DNA of 64,000 bases from Malania oleifera (taxonomy: Eukaryota; Streptophyta; Magnoliopsida; Santalales; Ximeniaceae), in NCBI RefSeq assembly GCF_029873635.1, contig NC_080418.1, positions 15,231,562-15,295,561 on the forward strand, given 5' to 3'. Below the pieces are notes generated by a model. That model was not told where the DNA came from, did no database searches, and was given only the letters and a program-made list of their open reading frames with translations. Shown one piece after another: positions 36,151 to 47,969 of this stretch (position 1 is the first letter of the stretch; each line of letters begins with the position of its first letter). The translations under genes were made by a program, and so were the position numbers.

Positions 36151-36581
36151 CTACCTGCTTCTCCTAAGCAGCCTCTGCAAGTGGTAATTAATGGTTCCCC
36201 CGGGCTTTTTGTTTTTGCCAGCCTGCGACAATGTCAAACAAGATAAAGCTTTAAACTGAATTAATAGTCACAGAGAACAGATGGAATTTTTTATACTTGT
36301 AATAGAAATATACTAAATTCAAGGAAAACACTAAGAATACTGTACAAAATCTACAGAAAAACATAAGAATAGTGTACAAAATCTACAGCAAAACATCAAG
36401 TTCCAATCACCTGAGAATCAATGCAAGCTCCCAAAAGTTCCTTGTGCCTGACACACTTTTCACCATTGCCCTGGTTTAGAGCCAAGCAGTTGAGAAATGA
36501 AATCATTTCCTTCGTGCAAGGTTTGTGGAGTGACCTAAATTTCTTGGGGTTAATATAAAGTCCACCACCTTTTCGTCCCAT
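36151..36581 (-). CDS. Twin-CX9C (CHCH) protein, mitoribosomal mS37/Mrp10-like
   Basis: Small CHCH-fold protein. The family is imported into the mitochondrial intermembrane space through the Mia40 disulphide relay or built into the mitoribosome small subunit. Coding exons on the minus strand are 36581-36411 (57 residues, from MGRKGGGLYINPKKF) and 36222-36151 (23 residues, ending LLRRSR). The intron is 36410-36223, with donor CAG|GTGATT and acceptor CGCAG|GCT, in phase 0. Two CX9C pairs are visible, Cys22/Cys32 and Cys43/Cys53. The tail INYHLQRL resembles the INYHAARL tail of yeast Mrp10, which favours mS37 over Cox19. Total 80 residues. The start is chosen at MGRK because upstream sequence (GTGCAG, then TTGGAACAACGGAGTA) looks like an intron acceptor followed by a short leader. 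The 5' leader exon would then be further upstream (see 47970-48187). Confidence 0.82.
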
Positions 36582-37427
36582 TACTCCGTTGTTCCAACTG
36601 CACGTGACAAGCACAAGGATGTCAAATTCAATTCTTGAGAAGAACCAGAAACAGAGAGAAGTGTCCCAAAAAATTGAGATAACAGTAAGTTTTTGGGGAC
36701 CCCCCTCAACCAACACAATCCTACCAAATCATAATCCATCCAAGCCAGTTCCTATTGAATGAACACAAAACACCCACTTCCTATAAAGGAATGGAAAAAT
36801 AAAATAAAAAAAAATCCCCTACAATGATGGAGCATCACCATTGAAGAACTTCTGGTGCTTATATTTTGAATCTGTAACTATATATTTAGAAATTAAGAGT
36901 AACATTTTAGCTTTGGAAATTTTGGTTAATTTAGCTCTAGGTATTTCAGTTCTTTAGGAGTTTCTTTGTAATTATTTGTTCCACTTTTTAAATGTGGAGG
37001 TGCCGAATAGTCTATTTATGAGTATTGTACAGTTAGAACCCTTGTAAAATTGAAAATCAAGATTCTCTCCGTCTCTCTCCCTCCTACGTTCAGTCTCCTT
37101 CCTCTTTCCTCTTTCTCCTTTCTTCTTCTATGCTCACTATATTCTCTTTATTTTCTTCTATTCCTCTCTCTTCTCAAGCCGTCCAACATTAAACACTAAA
37201 GTTAATTCTACAATCAACGGAAGAATCGAAAGAAGAAATATATATCCTGCAACAGGAGAGAGAAGCCAAAGAAGACAGAAGAAGGGAAATTTCCCAATCC
37301 ATAATTCCTAATGGGAAAACTTAAAAAGTATATCCTGCTGCACAAGAGACAGAGAGAGAGAGAGATACCACCTATTCTACCTAAAGCATGAAAACATGAA
37401 ATAAATAAATGTTCTCTTGTGAAGACT
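36582..37427. other. Upstream DNA of the CX9C gene, with LTR-like stretch
   Basis: No coding sequence. From about 36880 to 37200 on the plus strand there is an AT-rich part, CTATTTATGAGTATTGTAC at about 37011, then a long pyrimidine-rich stretch (CTCTCCGTCTCTCTCC onward). This resembles a small LTR or leader, but ends were not found. It may be intronic. Confidence 0.35.
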
Positions 37428-38372
37428 AGTGTAAAGACTATAGATGGAGAAACTAGAGAATTTCCAATTACCATAGGTGTACATCAAGTATCTGCTTTGA
37501 GTCCTTATCTTTTTGCTTTAATGATGGACCAATTGACTAAGAGTATTCAAAAGGAGGTTTCATGGTATATGTTGTTTGCAGATGATATTGTATTAATTGA
37601 CGAAACTAGGGATGGAGTAGAGGCTGAGTTAGAATTATGGAGAGAAGCTTTGGAATCTAGAGGCTTTAAGATAAGTAGAAATAAAACAGCATATATGAAA
37701 TGTAATTTTAGTAATGATAGGAGGAATATTGGAGACAAAGTTAAACTTGATGATAAAGAAATAAATAGTAAAGGTAGATTTCGATACCTTGGATCTATTA
37801 TGCAAGCTGAAGGAAAAATTGAAGATGATGTAATGCATAGAGTTAAAGCAGGTTGGTTAAAATGGAGAAGTGCTTCAAGTGTTCTATGTGATCGTAGAAT
37901 ACCCTTAAAATTGAAAGGGAAGTTTTATAGGACAGCTATAAGACCAGCTATGCTATATGAATCAAAATGTTGGGCAACAAAGAAACATAATATCCAAAAA
38001 GTAAAAGGTGCCGATATGAGGATGCTTAGATGGATGAGTGGTATAACATTGAAAGATAAATTAAGGAATGAACATATTCGTGGTAAGTTAGGTGTACCTT
38101 CTATAGAAGATAAGATAAGGGAGGGACGACTCAGATGGTATGGACACTTGCAACGTAGGCCTTATAGTGCACCTGTGAAGAAGAATAACTTAGTTACTGT
38201 GGGGGGCAGTAAAAAGGGTAGGGGTAGACCTAAAATAACTTGGGAAGAGATAGTGAGTAAGGATTTAATATCCTTGAATCTATCAAAAGAAATGGTCCAT
38301 GATCGCATAAATTGGCGAAAAAGGATTCATATAGCCGACCCCACTTAGTGGGACTGAGGCTTGGTTTTGTTG
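37428..38372 (+). mobile_element. RTE-type LINE, 5'-truncated (R1)
   Basis: Non-LTR retrotransposon fragment flanked by TTGTGAAGACT at 37417-37427 and 38373-38383. It keeps a continuous frame of about 300 residues, to the stop at 38348. This covers the C-terminal part of reverse transcriptase, with the catalytic FADD box (YMLFADDIVLI), GRFRYLGSIMQ, KLKGKFYRTAIRPAMLYESKCW and a basic C-terminus with RLRWYGHLQRR. The 3' end (GACCCCACTTAGTGGGACTGAGGC, then a short TTG tail) is characteristic of plant RTE LINEs. The endonuclease and first half of RT are missing, the usual result of incomplete reverse transcription. The intact frame and exact duplication suggest a fairly recent insertion. Confidence 0.88.
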
Positions 38373-38383
38373 TTGTGAAGACT

Positions 38384-38866
38384 CACCTTCAAGACAATAA
38401 TTTGCTCCCAAAATGAGACTCTATATGATATTAAATTAAAAATAAAGTCGGAACAATATGTGCAACAAAGAAGAGAACTTTACTTGCAAGTATAAAGTTT
38501 CGTTAACTTTCTGGATTTCAAAGACATAGGAACAAACTATGCTAACCATTTATTAGAAATTAAAAAGTATAATCTTTGTGGACTTGAAAACACCAGTGAA
38601 TATTTTAGAATCAACCTACAAGGGAACAGAGCCAAAGAGGTCAACAATATGTCAGGGGCCCTAGCCTCCCTAACTCCATCCTTAGAAAGAACCACATCTT
38701 CAGGCTTGCTGTATGCACGAATATACATAAATTATAGGCCCGAGCACAATTTTCTATTGAGGGGCCAAGAGAAAGTATCTAAATATTTTCTTACCAAATT
38801 CACCTAGGTCAAGGGAATAAGACTAAGTCAATATAAAAGGGAAAGCATTAACAAGTTAGAACAAGA
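38384..38866. other. Spacer between RTE copies R1 and R2
   Basis: AT-rich DNA without a recognised gene or repeat. It may be part of the intron proposed for the CX9C gene. Confidence 0.4.
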
Positions 38867-39287
38867 AACTAAGATTAAATTAGCAACTTGAAACATACGG
38901 ACTCTTACGGGGAAAAAGTATAAAATAGGGAAAATAATATTTAGAAAGAAAACTAACTTAATCTACCTTCAAGATACGAAATGGGTAGGACGGAAAGCTA
39001 TAGAAATTGAAAATATCAGGATTTAAACTTTGACACACTGGTTTGGGCATTTGAAACTCAAGCCTCATAAAACACTTGTGAAGAGGAGTAATTTAGTTAT
39101 TGTTTCCGGCATGAAAAGAGGTAGGATAGACCTGAAATAACTTAGAATGAGGTAGTGAGGAAGGATTTAACAGCCCTTAATCTAATAGAGGAAAACGCTC
39201 TTAATCGAGTGAATTGGTGAAACAGGATTCATGTAACTGACTTTATTGGGAGTTCAGGCTTGTTGTTGTTGTTGTTGTTGATGTTGT
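38867..39287 (+). mobile_element. RTE-type LINE with internal deletion (R2)
   Basis: The 5' part (about 38878-39030) translates as the start of the RTE endonuclease: NIRTLTGK, then TKWVGRKAIEIEN. It passes directly into the C-terminal end of the polyprotein (FGHLKLKPHKTLVKRSNLVIV), the RTE 3' end and a (TTG)n tail at about 39260-39287. About 2.5 kb of endonuclease and RT is absent compared with a full RTE. It has both termini but no enzyme, so it has the structure of a non-autonomous derivative. It contains stops. Target duplication not found. Confidence 0.75.
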
Positions 39288-39916
39288 TTGCACACACCAA
39301 TTAAGATTTTTATATTACAAATACTTAAAATTGGGCTTCCATGGTCTTTCAAAGTTCCTCACTTCCCTCCCTTGCCACTGACAACCAAACACCACCCCAT
39401 CCCCTGCACACCCCTGCAGCCTGATCCACCACTACATATAATGTTTCAATTATTCTGGGATTTTTTTTAAAAAATAAAAAGAAAAGGATTCATGAACAAG
39501 GTTCAACATAAGAGTTCTAAATTAAAGGGGCATCAAGGGGTGCCAGCTTGAGCACAAAAACCACACAAAACTAAACAGTAACAATAAGTTCAAAAGTAGT
39601 GATCTGGAGTAAAATTCCCAGAGCTCCACAAGAATAGCAGGCATGAAATAATCCTTTAGTTTTGTATGGAAAATTACTTTCCCTCAGAAACTCTACTAAT
39701 CCTCCAGATGCAGACATAAACTCTGCATCACCCAATCCCGCTCCCCTAGTGCTTCGCTTTTGAGCCTTCATCTTCCAACAACTGAGGAAAGCTGAAGCAC
39801 TGCAAGGCACAATCCAAGCATGCACAGCCACATAAGCCCTCCAAAGATCCCTTACTTAGCAGCAGTAAAGATTATAAAAAAACGAAACTAAAAACCAAAA
39901 ACCAGAAACCAGTAAC
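39288..39916. other. Spacer after R2
   Basis: No gene supported. A minus-strand open stretch at 39571-39831 has no recognisable domain and is probably chance. Confidence 0.4.
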
Positions 39917-42887
39917 CTATTTGGTTAATGTTTGTACAACAAAAAAACACTAAAATTTTAATTAAAAATTTATTATTTTGTCTTTAAATCAAATAATATT
40001 TTTTAAATATGATTTAAATAATAAAAGTGCAAAATAATACAAATAAAAGATACTACAATTAAAATGAGGTCGGTTATAGATTCTTAGAATTGCCATGTCT
40101 TATGATTTGGTTATATTGAATACTTGCTTTATAAAAAGAGAAGCACACTTAATAACCTTCAAGAGTAGGTATAATAAAAGTCAAATAGATTTCTTTTTAA
40201 CTAAGAATGGGGATTGTCTATCTTGTAAGGATTGTAAAGTTTATTCCAGGTGAAAGTTTGGCTACACAACATAGAGTCTTAGTATTAGATATACATATAA
40301 AAAAATGAAGAGATGGAGTGGCATAAATCAACGCAAGAGAACTAGCTGGTGGAAGGGAGATGATATAGTAAAATTTAAAGATAAAATGATCAAAGAGTAT
40401 GATTGGACAGTAGGTGATAAGGTTGATGCAAATACTGTTTAGAATAGAATGAAAAATTCTATCATAAGCATAGCAAAAGAGGTTTTAGATGAGTCCAAAA
40501 ACTTGTTAGGACAAAAAGAAATTGATATAAAATATGAAAAAATTGTAGAAATATAGAAAATCTTGAAAAATATAAAGAAGCAAGAAAAAATGCAAAAAAG
40601 ACTACTCGTGAAGCTAAAGATAGAGCTTATGATACGTTATATACTAAACTAGATACAAAAGAAGAAAAAGACATTTTAAACTTGATAGAGCTAGAAAAAA
40701 AAAATACAAAGATTTAGATGATGTAAAATGTATTAAGGAGGAGAATGATAATGTCTTAATTAGAGAAGAAGACATAAATGAGAAGTGGAAGAGATACTTT
40801 TATAAGTTGTTTAATGAAAACTAAAATGAAAGATTGAACTTGAATGTGACAAATGAGGATAAGACTAAAAATAGAAGATTTATTCACAAAATTAGAGTCA
40901 TTTTATGATAGCCCTCACTTCTGGCAGAGGAAAACCGTGGTTACAAATATGTCACAAGGAAATTACAAATAACTAACAAAACCCGTATCATTAACCAAAA
41001 CAAGCCTATCAAAATCCGTATCATTAACCAACTAAAACAAACTAAACATGCCCAAATGATGAAAAGTGGGAAATCTATACGATCAGATAAAATACCAATT
41101 GAAGTTTGGGAATGTTTAAGGGGAATTAATTGGCTAACTTATCTATTCAACACTATTATAAAAACCAAGAAAATGCCATAAGAATGGAGGAAAAATACAT
41201 TAGTACCTTTGCACAAAAACAAAACAATATTTAAAACTGTAATAACTATCATAGAGCTAAGATTATGAGTCATACGATGAAATTATGGAAAAAGGTAATT
41301 GAACATAGAATAAGATTAGAAACAAAGAATTCAGAAAATCAATTAGGTTTTATGCATGAGGGATCAACAACAAAAACTATTTATCTTTTAAGAAGTTTAA
41401 TGGAAAAGTTTAGGGAAAAGAAAAGGAACTCGCATATGGTTTTTATTGACCTAGAGAAAGCTTATGATAGAGTACATAGGGAAGTTTTTTGGTGGGTCTT
41501 AAAAAAGAGGAAATTTTGTAGTAGATATATAGATGTCATTAAGGATATATATGATAGAGTAGTGACTAGTGTTAGGGACTGTAGGAGGTGAGTCTAGAGA
41601 TTTTCCAATCACAGTAGGTGCACATCAAAGTTCTACTTTGAGTCCTTACCTTTTTACTTTAGTAATTGATGAACTAACTAGAATATCCAAAATGAGATCC
41701 CTTGGTGTATGTTGTTTGTGGATGATATCATGTTGATTAATGATAGTAGGAGTGGAATCTAAGCTAGAACTTTGGAGAGACACATTAGAGTCTAAAGAGT
41801 TCAGGATAAGTAGGAATAAGAAAGAATATATGAAATGTAACTTCGGTACTGCAAGGAATAGCCATAGAGAAAAGATTAAACTTGATAATCAAGAGATTGG
41901 TAGCACTAATAGATTTAGATATATTGGATCTATTATGCAACTTGAAGGGGATATTGAAGAAGATGCAATACATAGAAATAAAACAGGTTGGGTAAAATGG
42001 AGGAGTGTGTTAGGTGTGTTGTATGATCATAGAATACCCTTAAAATTAAAAGGAAAGTTTTATTAAACAGCTATAAGGTCAGCTATGTTTTATAGCTCAG
42101 AATGTTGGGCAACTAAAAAACACGTACAAAAAATAAAAGTTGCTGAGATGTGAATGTTAAGGTGGATGAGTAGTTTAACATTAAAAGATAAAGTAAGAAA
42201 TTAACATATACATAATAATTTAGGCATAGCACCAATTGAAAACAAGATAAGGGAGGGGCGGCTTTGATGGTTTGGGCATGTGAAACGCAGGCCTCGTAGA
42301 GCACCTGTAAGGAGAAGTAAGTTAGTTATTGTGTCTGACATGAAAAGGGATAGGAGTAGGCTTAAAATAACTTAAAATGAGGTTGTGAGAAAGGATTTAA
42401 AAGCCCTTAATCTAATAGAGGAAATTGCTCTTGATCGGATGAATTGGCGAAAAAGGATTCATGTGGCCAACCCCACCTAATGGGGACTTGAGGCTTGTTG
42501 TCGTTGTATAATTAAAATAAAAATTATTATAATTATTTTACTTAATTGCTATATTTTCAAAATTCACTTAACAATAACAATATTATTGTACATGATAATT
42601 AAAAAATAATAAATATATTCAGTAATTGATATTATCATTTTATTAATTTTAATTACAAACTGTGGATAAAATGATGAGTTAATCCAAAAAATACCATTTC
42701 TATATATTAAAATTTTAACAACTGAACTATAAAATCATGTTTTTAGTTTTTCTGCAAACAGCTGAAAACTAAAAACATAAATAAGAAACTAGCAACATAA
42801 ACAAATGCAATTTTATATTCTGTTTCTTCACTACGCAAAAATAAAAATAAAAAACAGAAATGACACCAAACAGGCTCCAAGATAACT
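39917..42887. repeat. MITE-like inverted-repeat element split by an RTE LINE
   Basis: The left end ACCTATTTGGTTAATGTTTG (about 39917) and the right end, read in reverse (GCCTGTTTGGTGTCATTTCTG, about 42885), form imperfect terminal inverted repeats around AT-rich DNA. LINE R3 sits inside. Without R3 the element is about 0.53 kb. The right half matches the fragment at 16313-16450. It is probably hAT-like from the GTTTGGT ends, but this is not proven. Confidence 0.6.
40066..42509 (+). mobile_element. RTE-type LINE (R3), 5'-truncated, degenerate
   Basis: Flanked by AATTAAAAT at 40057-40065 and 42510-42518. Content: end of the endonuclease domain and linker (ARG-rich TSWWKGDD-like stretch near 40340), then reverse transcriptase from about 41260 with ENQLGFM, FIDLEKAYDRVHRE (41440-41490), the FVDDI-type catalytic region near 41710, KLDNQEIGSTNRFRYIGSIMQ, and KLKGKFY near 42050. 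It has several frameshifts and stops (for example the RT frame is interrupted near 41590 and 42066). The 3' end is GGCCAACCCCACCTAATGGGGACTTGAGGC with a short TTG-like tail. Older than R1. Confidence 0.85.
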
Positions 42888-43548
42888 CCTCTTCTCCTAA
42901 GGACCTAAAGTAACCCTATGAGTATGACTTCCCAAAGCACTTCCCAAGCAAAGGAAGCCACCTATTTAGGAGCTCCTGCTTTCCAGAAGGCCCTGCAAGG
43001 AAATTGCTTTGCCCTCTTCCTGCCAATAAGAACCAGATTATGATAGGACTTGACTGAGAGTTTTGAGGACTAACCACCCATTCTCCCAACCAGCCAGATG
43101 CTATCTTTCCTGTTGGTACATATTCTGGTTCTGTTAAGCATAACCACCCGCTCTCCCAACCAGCCAGACGCTATCTTTCCTGTTGGTACATATTCTGGTT
43201 CTGTTACGCATCCCCAGCAGATTGACAACTTGCTAGCTTCACTTCCAAGTTCCAAGTCCTGAAACTTAAATTTCATTCAACCCACTCTCCCCCAATGTGG
43301 CCCCCACATTGGATGTTAACCATTTTGTTTTTTTCCCTTTTTGGGCCAACCAATCCCACTGAATAAAAAAAAAAAAAAAATCTCACTCCTTTAAAACAAT
43401 CGGCAGAAGCACACCACGGCGACACTAAATAATGAATCTTCTCCAACAACAAAGATATTTATATATATATTAATCATTTCATACAATCTGTAGACTCCAC
43501 AGAGCTGAAAAAACCACACACAACCACAAAGCATGAGAATCCTTCCTT
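42888..43548. other. Spacer with a 70-bp tandem duplication
   Basis: No gene recognised. Contains the duplication at 43071-43210, a poly-A run near 43365 and AT-rich sequence leading into the L1 remnant. Confidence 0.5.
43071..43210. repeat. Tandem duplication, 70 bp x 2
   Basis: Units 43071-43140 and 43141-43210 both begin TAACCACCC and differ at only four or so positions, which marks a recent event. No coding function is evident. Confidence 0.9.
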
Positions 43549-45530
43549 TTACAAAAACCTAAAAAAATAACTAACAAATCCAACACCGACTCTAGACACC
43601 CAATTTTCTCCCAAAAGACCAAAAAGCTTATTCCATATATTGCAAAGCAAATGAGAAGTGCAAAAACAAATGAGATGCTGTTTCAGAACTATCAAGACAA
43701 AGAAAACATATATCGGGAGAAAGTGTCTTTGGAGATCTCCTCCCATATAAAAGATTGTCAGTGTTAACTCTGTTAAGAACAACCGACCAAATAAAACCCT
43801 TGATCTTTGAGGGAACTTTGGCCTTCTGAAAAATGAGAGAAAAGGAAATATTAGCATTAATCAAGTAGTCGCCAAAAGTTTTGCAAGAATAAACCCCCAA
43901 AGAGTAAAGATCAAGAACATCCATCCACCCCAAAAGAAAGATAGAAAATCCCCAAGAACGTCAACAAGAAAGGCAACTTCACCTCTCTATCATTAAGAGT
44001 TGTATGAAATTGAAGTCCCGGGAAAATGAATGAACTCCAGAAATCAAAAAGAAGGAAATAAACTCATTATAACCTGAACTCAAATGATAAAGACAAGGAA
44101 AATAATACATTTAAAGCAGTATTACTCCCCCTAGATGTCTTCCCAAAAATGAATATGAGAAACAACCCAAGACAAACTTAGTGTGAGAAACAAAAAGGGG
44201 GTAGACTTGAAAAACACACCTCCACAGGCTTTTCGAAAAACATCTAATTCCTAAATTAGCATCCTAGCCATTCACATGCAAACAAAATTTACTTTTAATG
44301 AGTCTATGTCAAGAAAAGGACTCCTCTATGGGAACTCGCCATAACCATTTAGCCAAAAAAGTAGAGTTTTTAGAAACTAACATACTAGGATCCAAACCCC
44401 CCTCCAACCTAGACTACAGTCAGTCTCCCAACTAACAAGATGATCTTTCTAATCCCCAACCTCGGGCCAAATAAAATCTCGTATGGCCTTCTCAACTTTA
44501 CTGGCTATCCCATTGAAATCCTAAAAACATACAAATAATAAAGAGGGATACTAGCAATACAAGCCTGAATAAGGGTAATGCAACCCCCTAAAAAAATAAC
44601 ATACCTTTCCACCCATCCAAATGCTTAGAAACTCTTTCTACCACCAGATCCCAAAAAATCACAGGCCTAGGATTACCTACATAAGACAAGGGCCAATTCA
44701 AAAGACCACAACCCACTAATGAAGCCAACTAACTAGACTTACCAGAAGTCAAATTGATGGCTTCTATACCACTCTTCCCCAAATTATTTTTAAGCCCACC
44801 TCTCAATATTTGAAGAAGAGTCGAGCTGTTCAAAAAAGAATCTCTATGGTCACAAAAAAAAAACATAGTATCATCAGCAAACTAGAGATGGGATGCATAA
44901 ATCCCCTCCCTACCCACTTTCGGTTAACTAACTTATTATCACTCCCTCTCCACCATGCTACTCCAAACATCAACAACCAAAACAAACAAAAAAGGAAATA
45001 ATGGATCCCCTTGTCTAACACCTCTTGACGGTCTAAACCATGATTCAGTACTCAACTCACGATGACTGAGAAGAAAACATTAGACAAGCAACCCCTCACC
45101 CAAGTCCTCCATCTCTCCCCAAGCCCTTTCTTGCCAACACCTTATCCAAAAAATTCCAGCTTACTCTATCATAAGCTTTTTCAAAATCCAATTTCAAAAA
45201 GTGCCCTCCTCCCTCTACCTACGAACCTCCTATACAATCTTATTAGCAACCAAAATGAATCCAGTCTGCCTACCCTGGCAAAAGCACTTAGAAGCTTAGA
45301 AATAGTATCATCTAACACCACACTCAACCTATTATCTAGTAATTTAGCAATGATCTTATGCACACTAGTCATGAAACTAATAGGCCTAAAATCAGCAATC
45401 TTAATAGATCTATTAATCTTAGGCACCAAAGAGATGAAAGCGGAATCAATGCTTTTGTTAAGAATCCCATTACAATAAAATTCATTAAAGACCCTTAACA
45501 AATCCATCCTAACCACATCCCAAACAATCT

Positions 45531-45561
<31 letters not shown>

Positions 45562-46545
45562 CAAATTAAACCCATCTAGACCTATAGCGTTATTCCTCTC
45601 CATACAAACACAAAATCCTTCACTTCCTCCTCCTCAAAGGTCTTTCCAAACAACTCACATGATCCCAAGAAATGGGATTCCAATCAAGACACTCAATCAT
45701 AGCCCTACAAAAAATCTCCTCTGAATAGAGATTGGAAAAGAAGTGAGTAATCTCATTTGCAATCAAAGGATCAGAAATAATTCCATCTCCTACCAAATCC
45801 AATTCCCTAGTCATGTTATTCCTCATCTTCCAATTAGCGAACCTATGAAACATTTTTTTGTTACAATCACCTTCTTTTGCCCACTTAAATTTAGCCTTTT
45901 CCCTCCAACTCCTCACTTCTTTGAAAACCAAATCCTCCAACTCATTCTTTGACAAAATCAATTTAGCCTCTTCACTCTCCAAAAGACTAACACCTTCCTC
46001 TTTTCTATCTAAAACATCCAAATCACACAAAATGACAGCCTTCTACAACCTAATATCCCCAAGAACTAACTATTCCAGATCTTCAAAGGCTCCTTAAGAC
46101 GCTTAGGCTTCCTTATGAACCTAAAACCTTCCCAACCCCTTAAATATCCTCCACCATGAATCTCTTAATACAGAAGGGAAAAAAATCATGATCAAGACAC
46201 ATATTCTCAAGCCAAAAGGGAGAGAGACCCTATTTAACCTTAGAATATTCCATAAAAACAGCAAAATGATCAAAGCAGTTCTAGGAAAAACTATTTGTGA
46301 AAGACTATAAAACTCATCCTCCCAATCACCAAGAGAAAAGAGCATCACCAAGGGGCAATTCCCTCAAACCACAATCCCTAATAAATATATCAAAATCCAG
46401 CAAGATTTAAATTTTTCTCCCCATTTTTTCTCCTCAAGAAACCTAAAAACATGAAATTCACCACCTAGAATCCATCTAGGGGAACAAAAGCCAAAAACCT
46501 ATCAAAATTCTGAAAGCTCTTGGTCCTATGGTCATAATTCCACAT
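43549..46545 (-). mobile_element. L1-type LINE remnant on the minus strand
   Basis: Read on the minus strand: end of an AP-endonuclease domain (about 46500-46130, with WRIFKGLGRF), the region before RT (46030-45620: FKWAKEGDCNKKMFHRFANWKMRNN), reverse transcriptase start (45603-45181: FISLVPKINRSIKIADFRPISFMTSVHKIIAKLL), further decayed RT to about 44400, and a C-terminal RVT zinc-binding segment (43933-43549: KVPSKIKGFIWSVVLNRVNTDNLL, then CFLCLDSSETASHLFLHF). Many frameshifts and stops, so it is not functional. No poly-A tail or target duplication was identified. A (TA)n run lies at 45537-45560. Confidence 0.85.
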
Positions 46546-46546
46546 T

Positions 46547-46815
46547 CTATAAAGCTACCTAGAATATCATTGAGAAGGATCTTGTAGATGTCATTCCCTC
46601 TCTCTCTTTTTTTCAAAGCTCTAAGCATCTGAAGCAAGTGAATGCAACCTTGTTGATTCTAGTTCCTAAAAAAGACAATCCTTCTTCGCCAACAAACTAC
46701 AGACAAATTTCCTGGTGCAACATTCTCTTCAAAATTATTACTAGTAATCTTGCTGTGCAGGCTGTGGAGATCTTGATCCTTTCATTAGTCTCAACTCTCA
46801 ATTAGATTGCTTTTG
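46547..46815 (+). mobile_element. Small L1-type reverse transcriptase fragment, plus strand
   Basis: Translates as NIIEKDLVDVIPSL, then QVNATLLILVPKKDNPSSPTNYRQIS and ILFKIITSNLA, the fingers region of an L1-type RT. It abuts the minus-strand L1 remnant head to head and differs in sequence, so it comes from another L1 family. Truncated at both ends. Confidence 0.75.
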
Positions 46816-47969
46816 TCAAGAAAAAACATAAAAAAAGAAACAAATAAATAAAGGGGGAACGGTCCACACTCAATTACCATTGGTACCAAAAAAAAAAACG
46901 TAACCCAACCCTAGCAATAAATATATTAAAATAACATCTAACAAAGACTTCCCCAATGGATTATGCTCCATGCACAAATAAATAATGATTCCAAATGAAC
47001 AAACACACAAACATACATATTTGTATAGAAGGGCAAATCATGTTTAAAATATAAATACCGACAAGTGCACAATAAAACAGGTACACATGCAAGTATATAT
47101 CTTCATGTGCTTGTGGGTGGGTATGTGTGTTAAGATGGAAAATAGAGAAGCAAACCATTATTTGCTATTAAAATCCCTCAACCAGATGCATATTAAAGAA
47201 ATACAACAAAAATAACACCAAAACTATTAGATAGGTTATATGATTCCTTTTTTTTTTTTTCATTTTGTATGATATAAATCTGCAAAAAGATGGAATCCTG
47301 GCAAATCTTTTCCAATTACCTCAGTCCAAGTCATTCTAAGTCTACCCCAAGGAAGCACTAATACGAACACGGGAGATAGGACACAATGCCAACACGTAGA
47401 CATGAAAAATATGGATACAACCATGACTGGGATAAGTTAGTTAATTAATATAAAAAATGTATCTGTAATCATGTTTTTCCTTCTAAATGAAAAATATTGA
47501 AGAAATTTTAACTTAAAATGAAACATGCATCATTCATGCTCAATTACGAATAGCATAATCATTAACAGCACTCATATAAGAAAATTCATAAAAAAAAATT
47601 TGTCATTCATCAACAACCAAAAAATGGTCCAAGGCTTCCAAGAAAAATACAAAAATATTTTTCAAAGTACAAATCTAAGTTAAGCTAATACAACATACAT
47701 AATTTTCATTCAAGTTCCTGAAGATGCGTTCTTTCTCATCATACAAAATATCAAGTTAACTAAGTTAAGCTACATACGATTAAATGCTTCAAAGATAAAC
47801 CAGAATTTTCGTTCAAGTAATCAAGTTCCTGTGTGCTTTTTGATTTCCTGTCAAAGAAGCTTCAAGGCTAGTCGATGACAATTTTGGGATCCAAGCAAAG
47901 GGTTCAAAAACAGAAAAGCAGTATCAAACAGAAAGGGTCCATCAAATGAGAAAAGAAGAGGGGACTCAC
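46816..47969. other. Spacer between LINE remnants and the candidate leader exon
   Basis: AT-rich. No gene recognised. Possible decayed repeat material near 47330-47430. If the leader exon at 47970-48187 is real, this is intron. Confidence 0.4.

Noticed and set aside
39571-39831. 86-residue minus-strand open frame between LINE copies
   Set aside because: No recognisable family, lies between repeats, and the length is expected by chance in this much DNA.
47330-47430. Possible LTR-like phrase (ACACGGGAGATAGGACACAATGCC)
   Set aside because: Too short and isolated to assign to any family.
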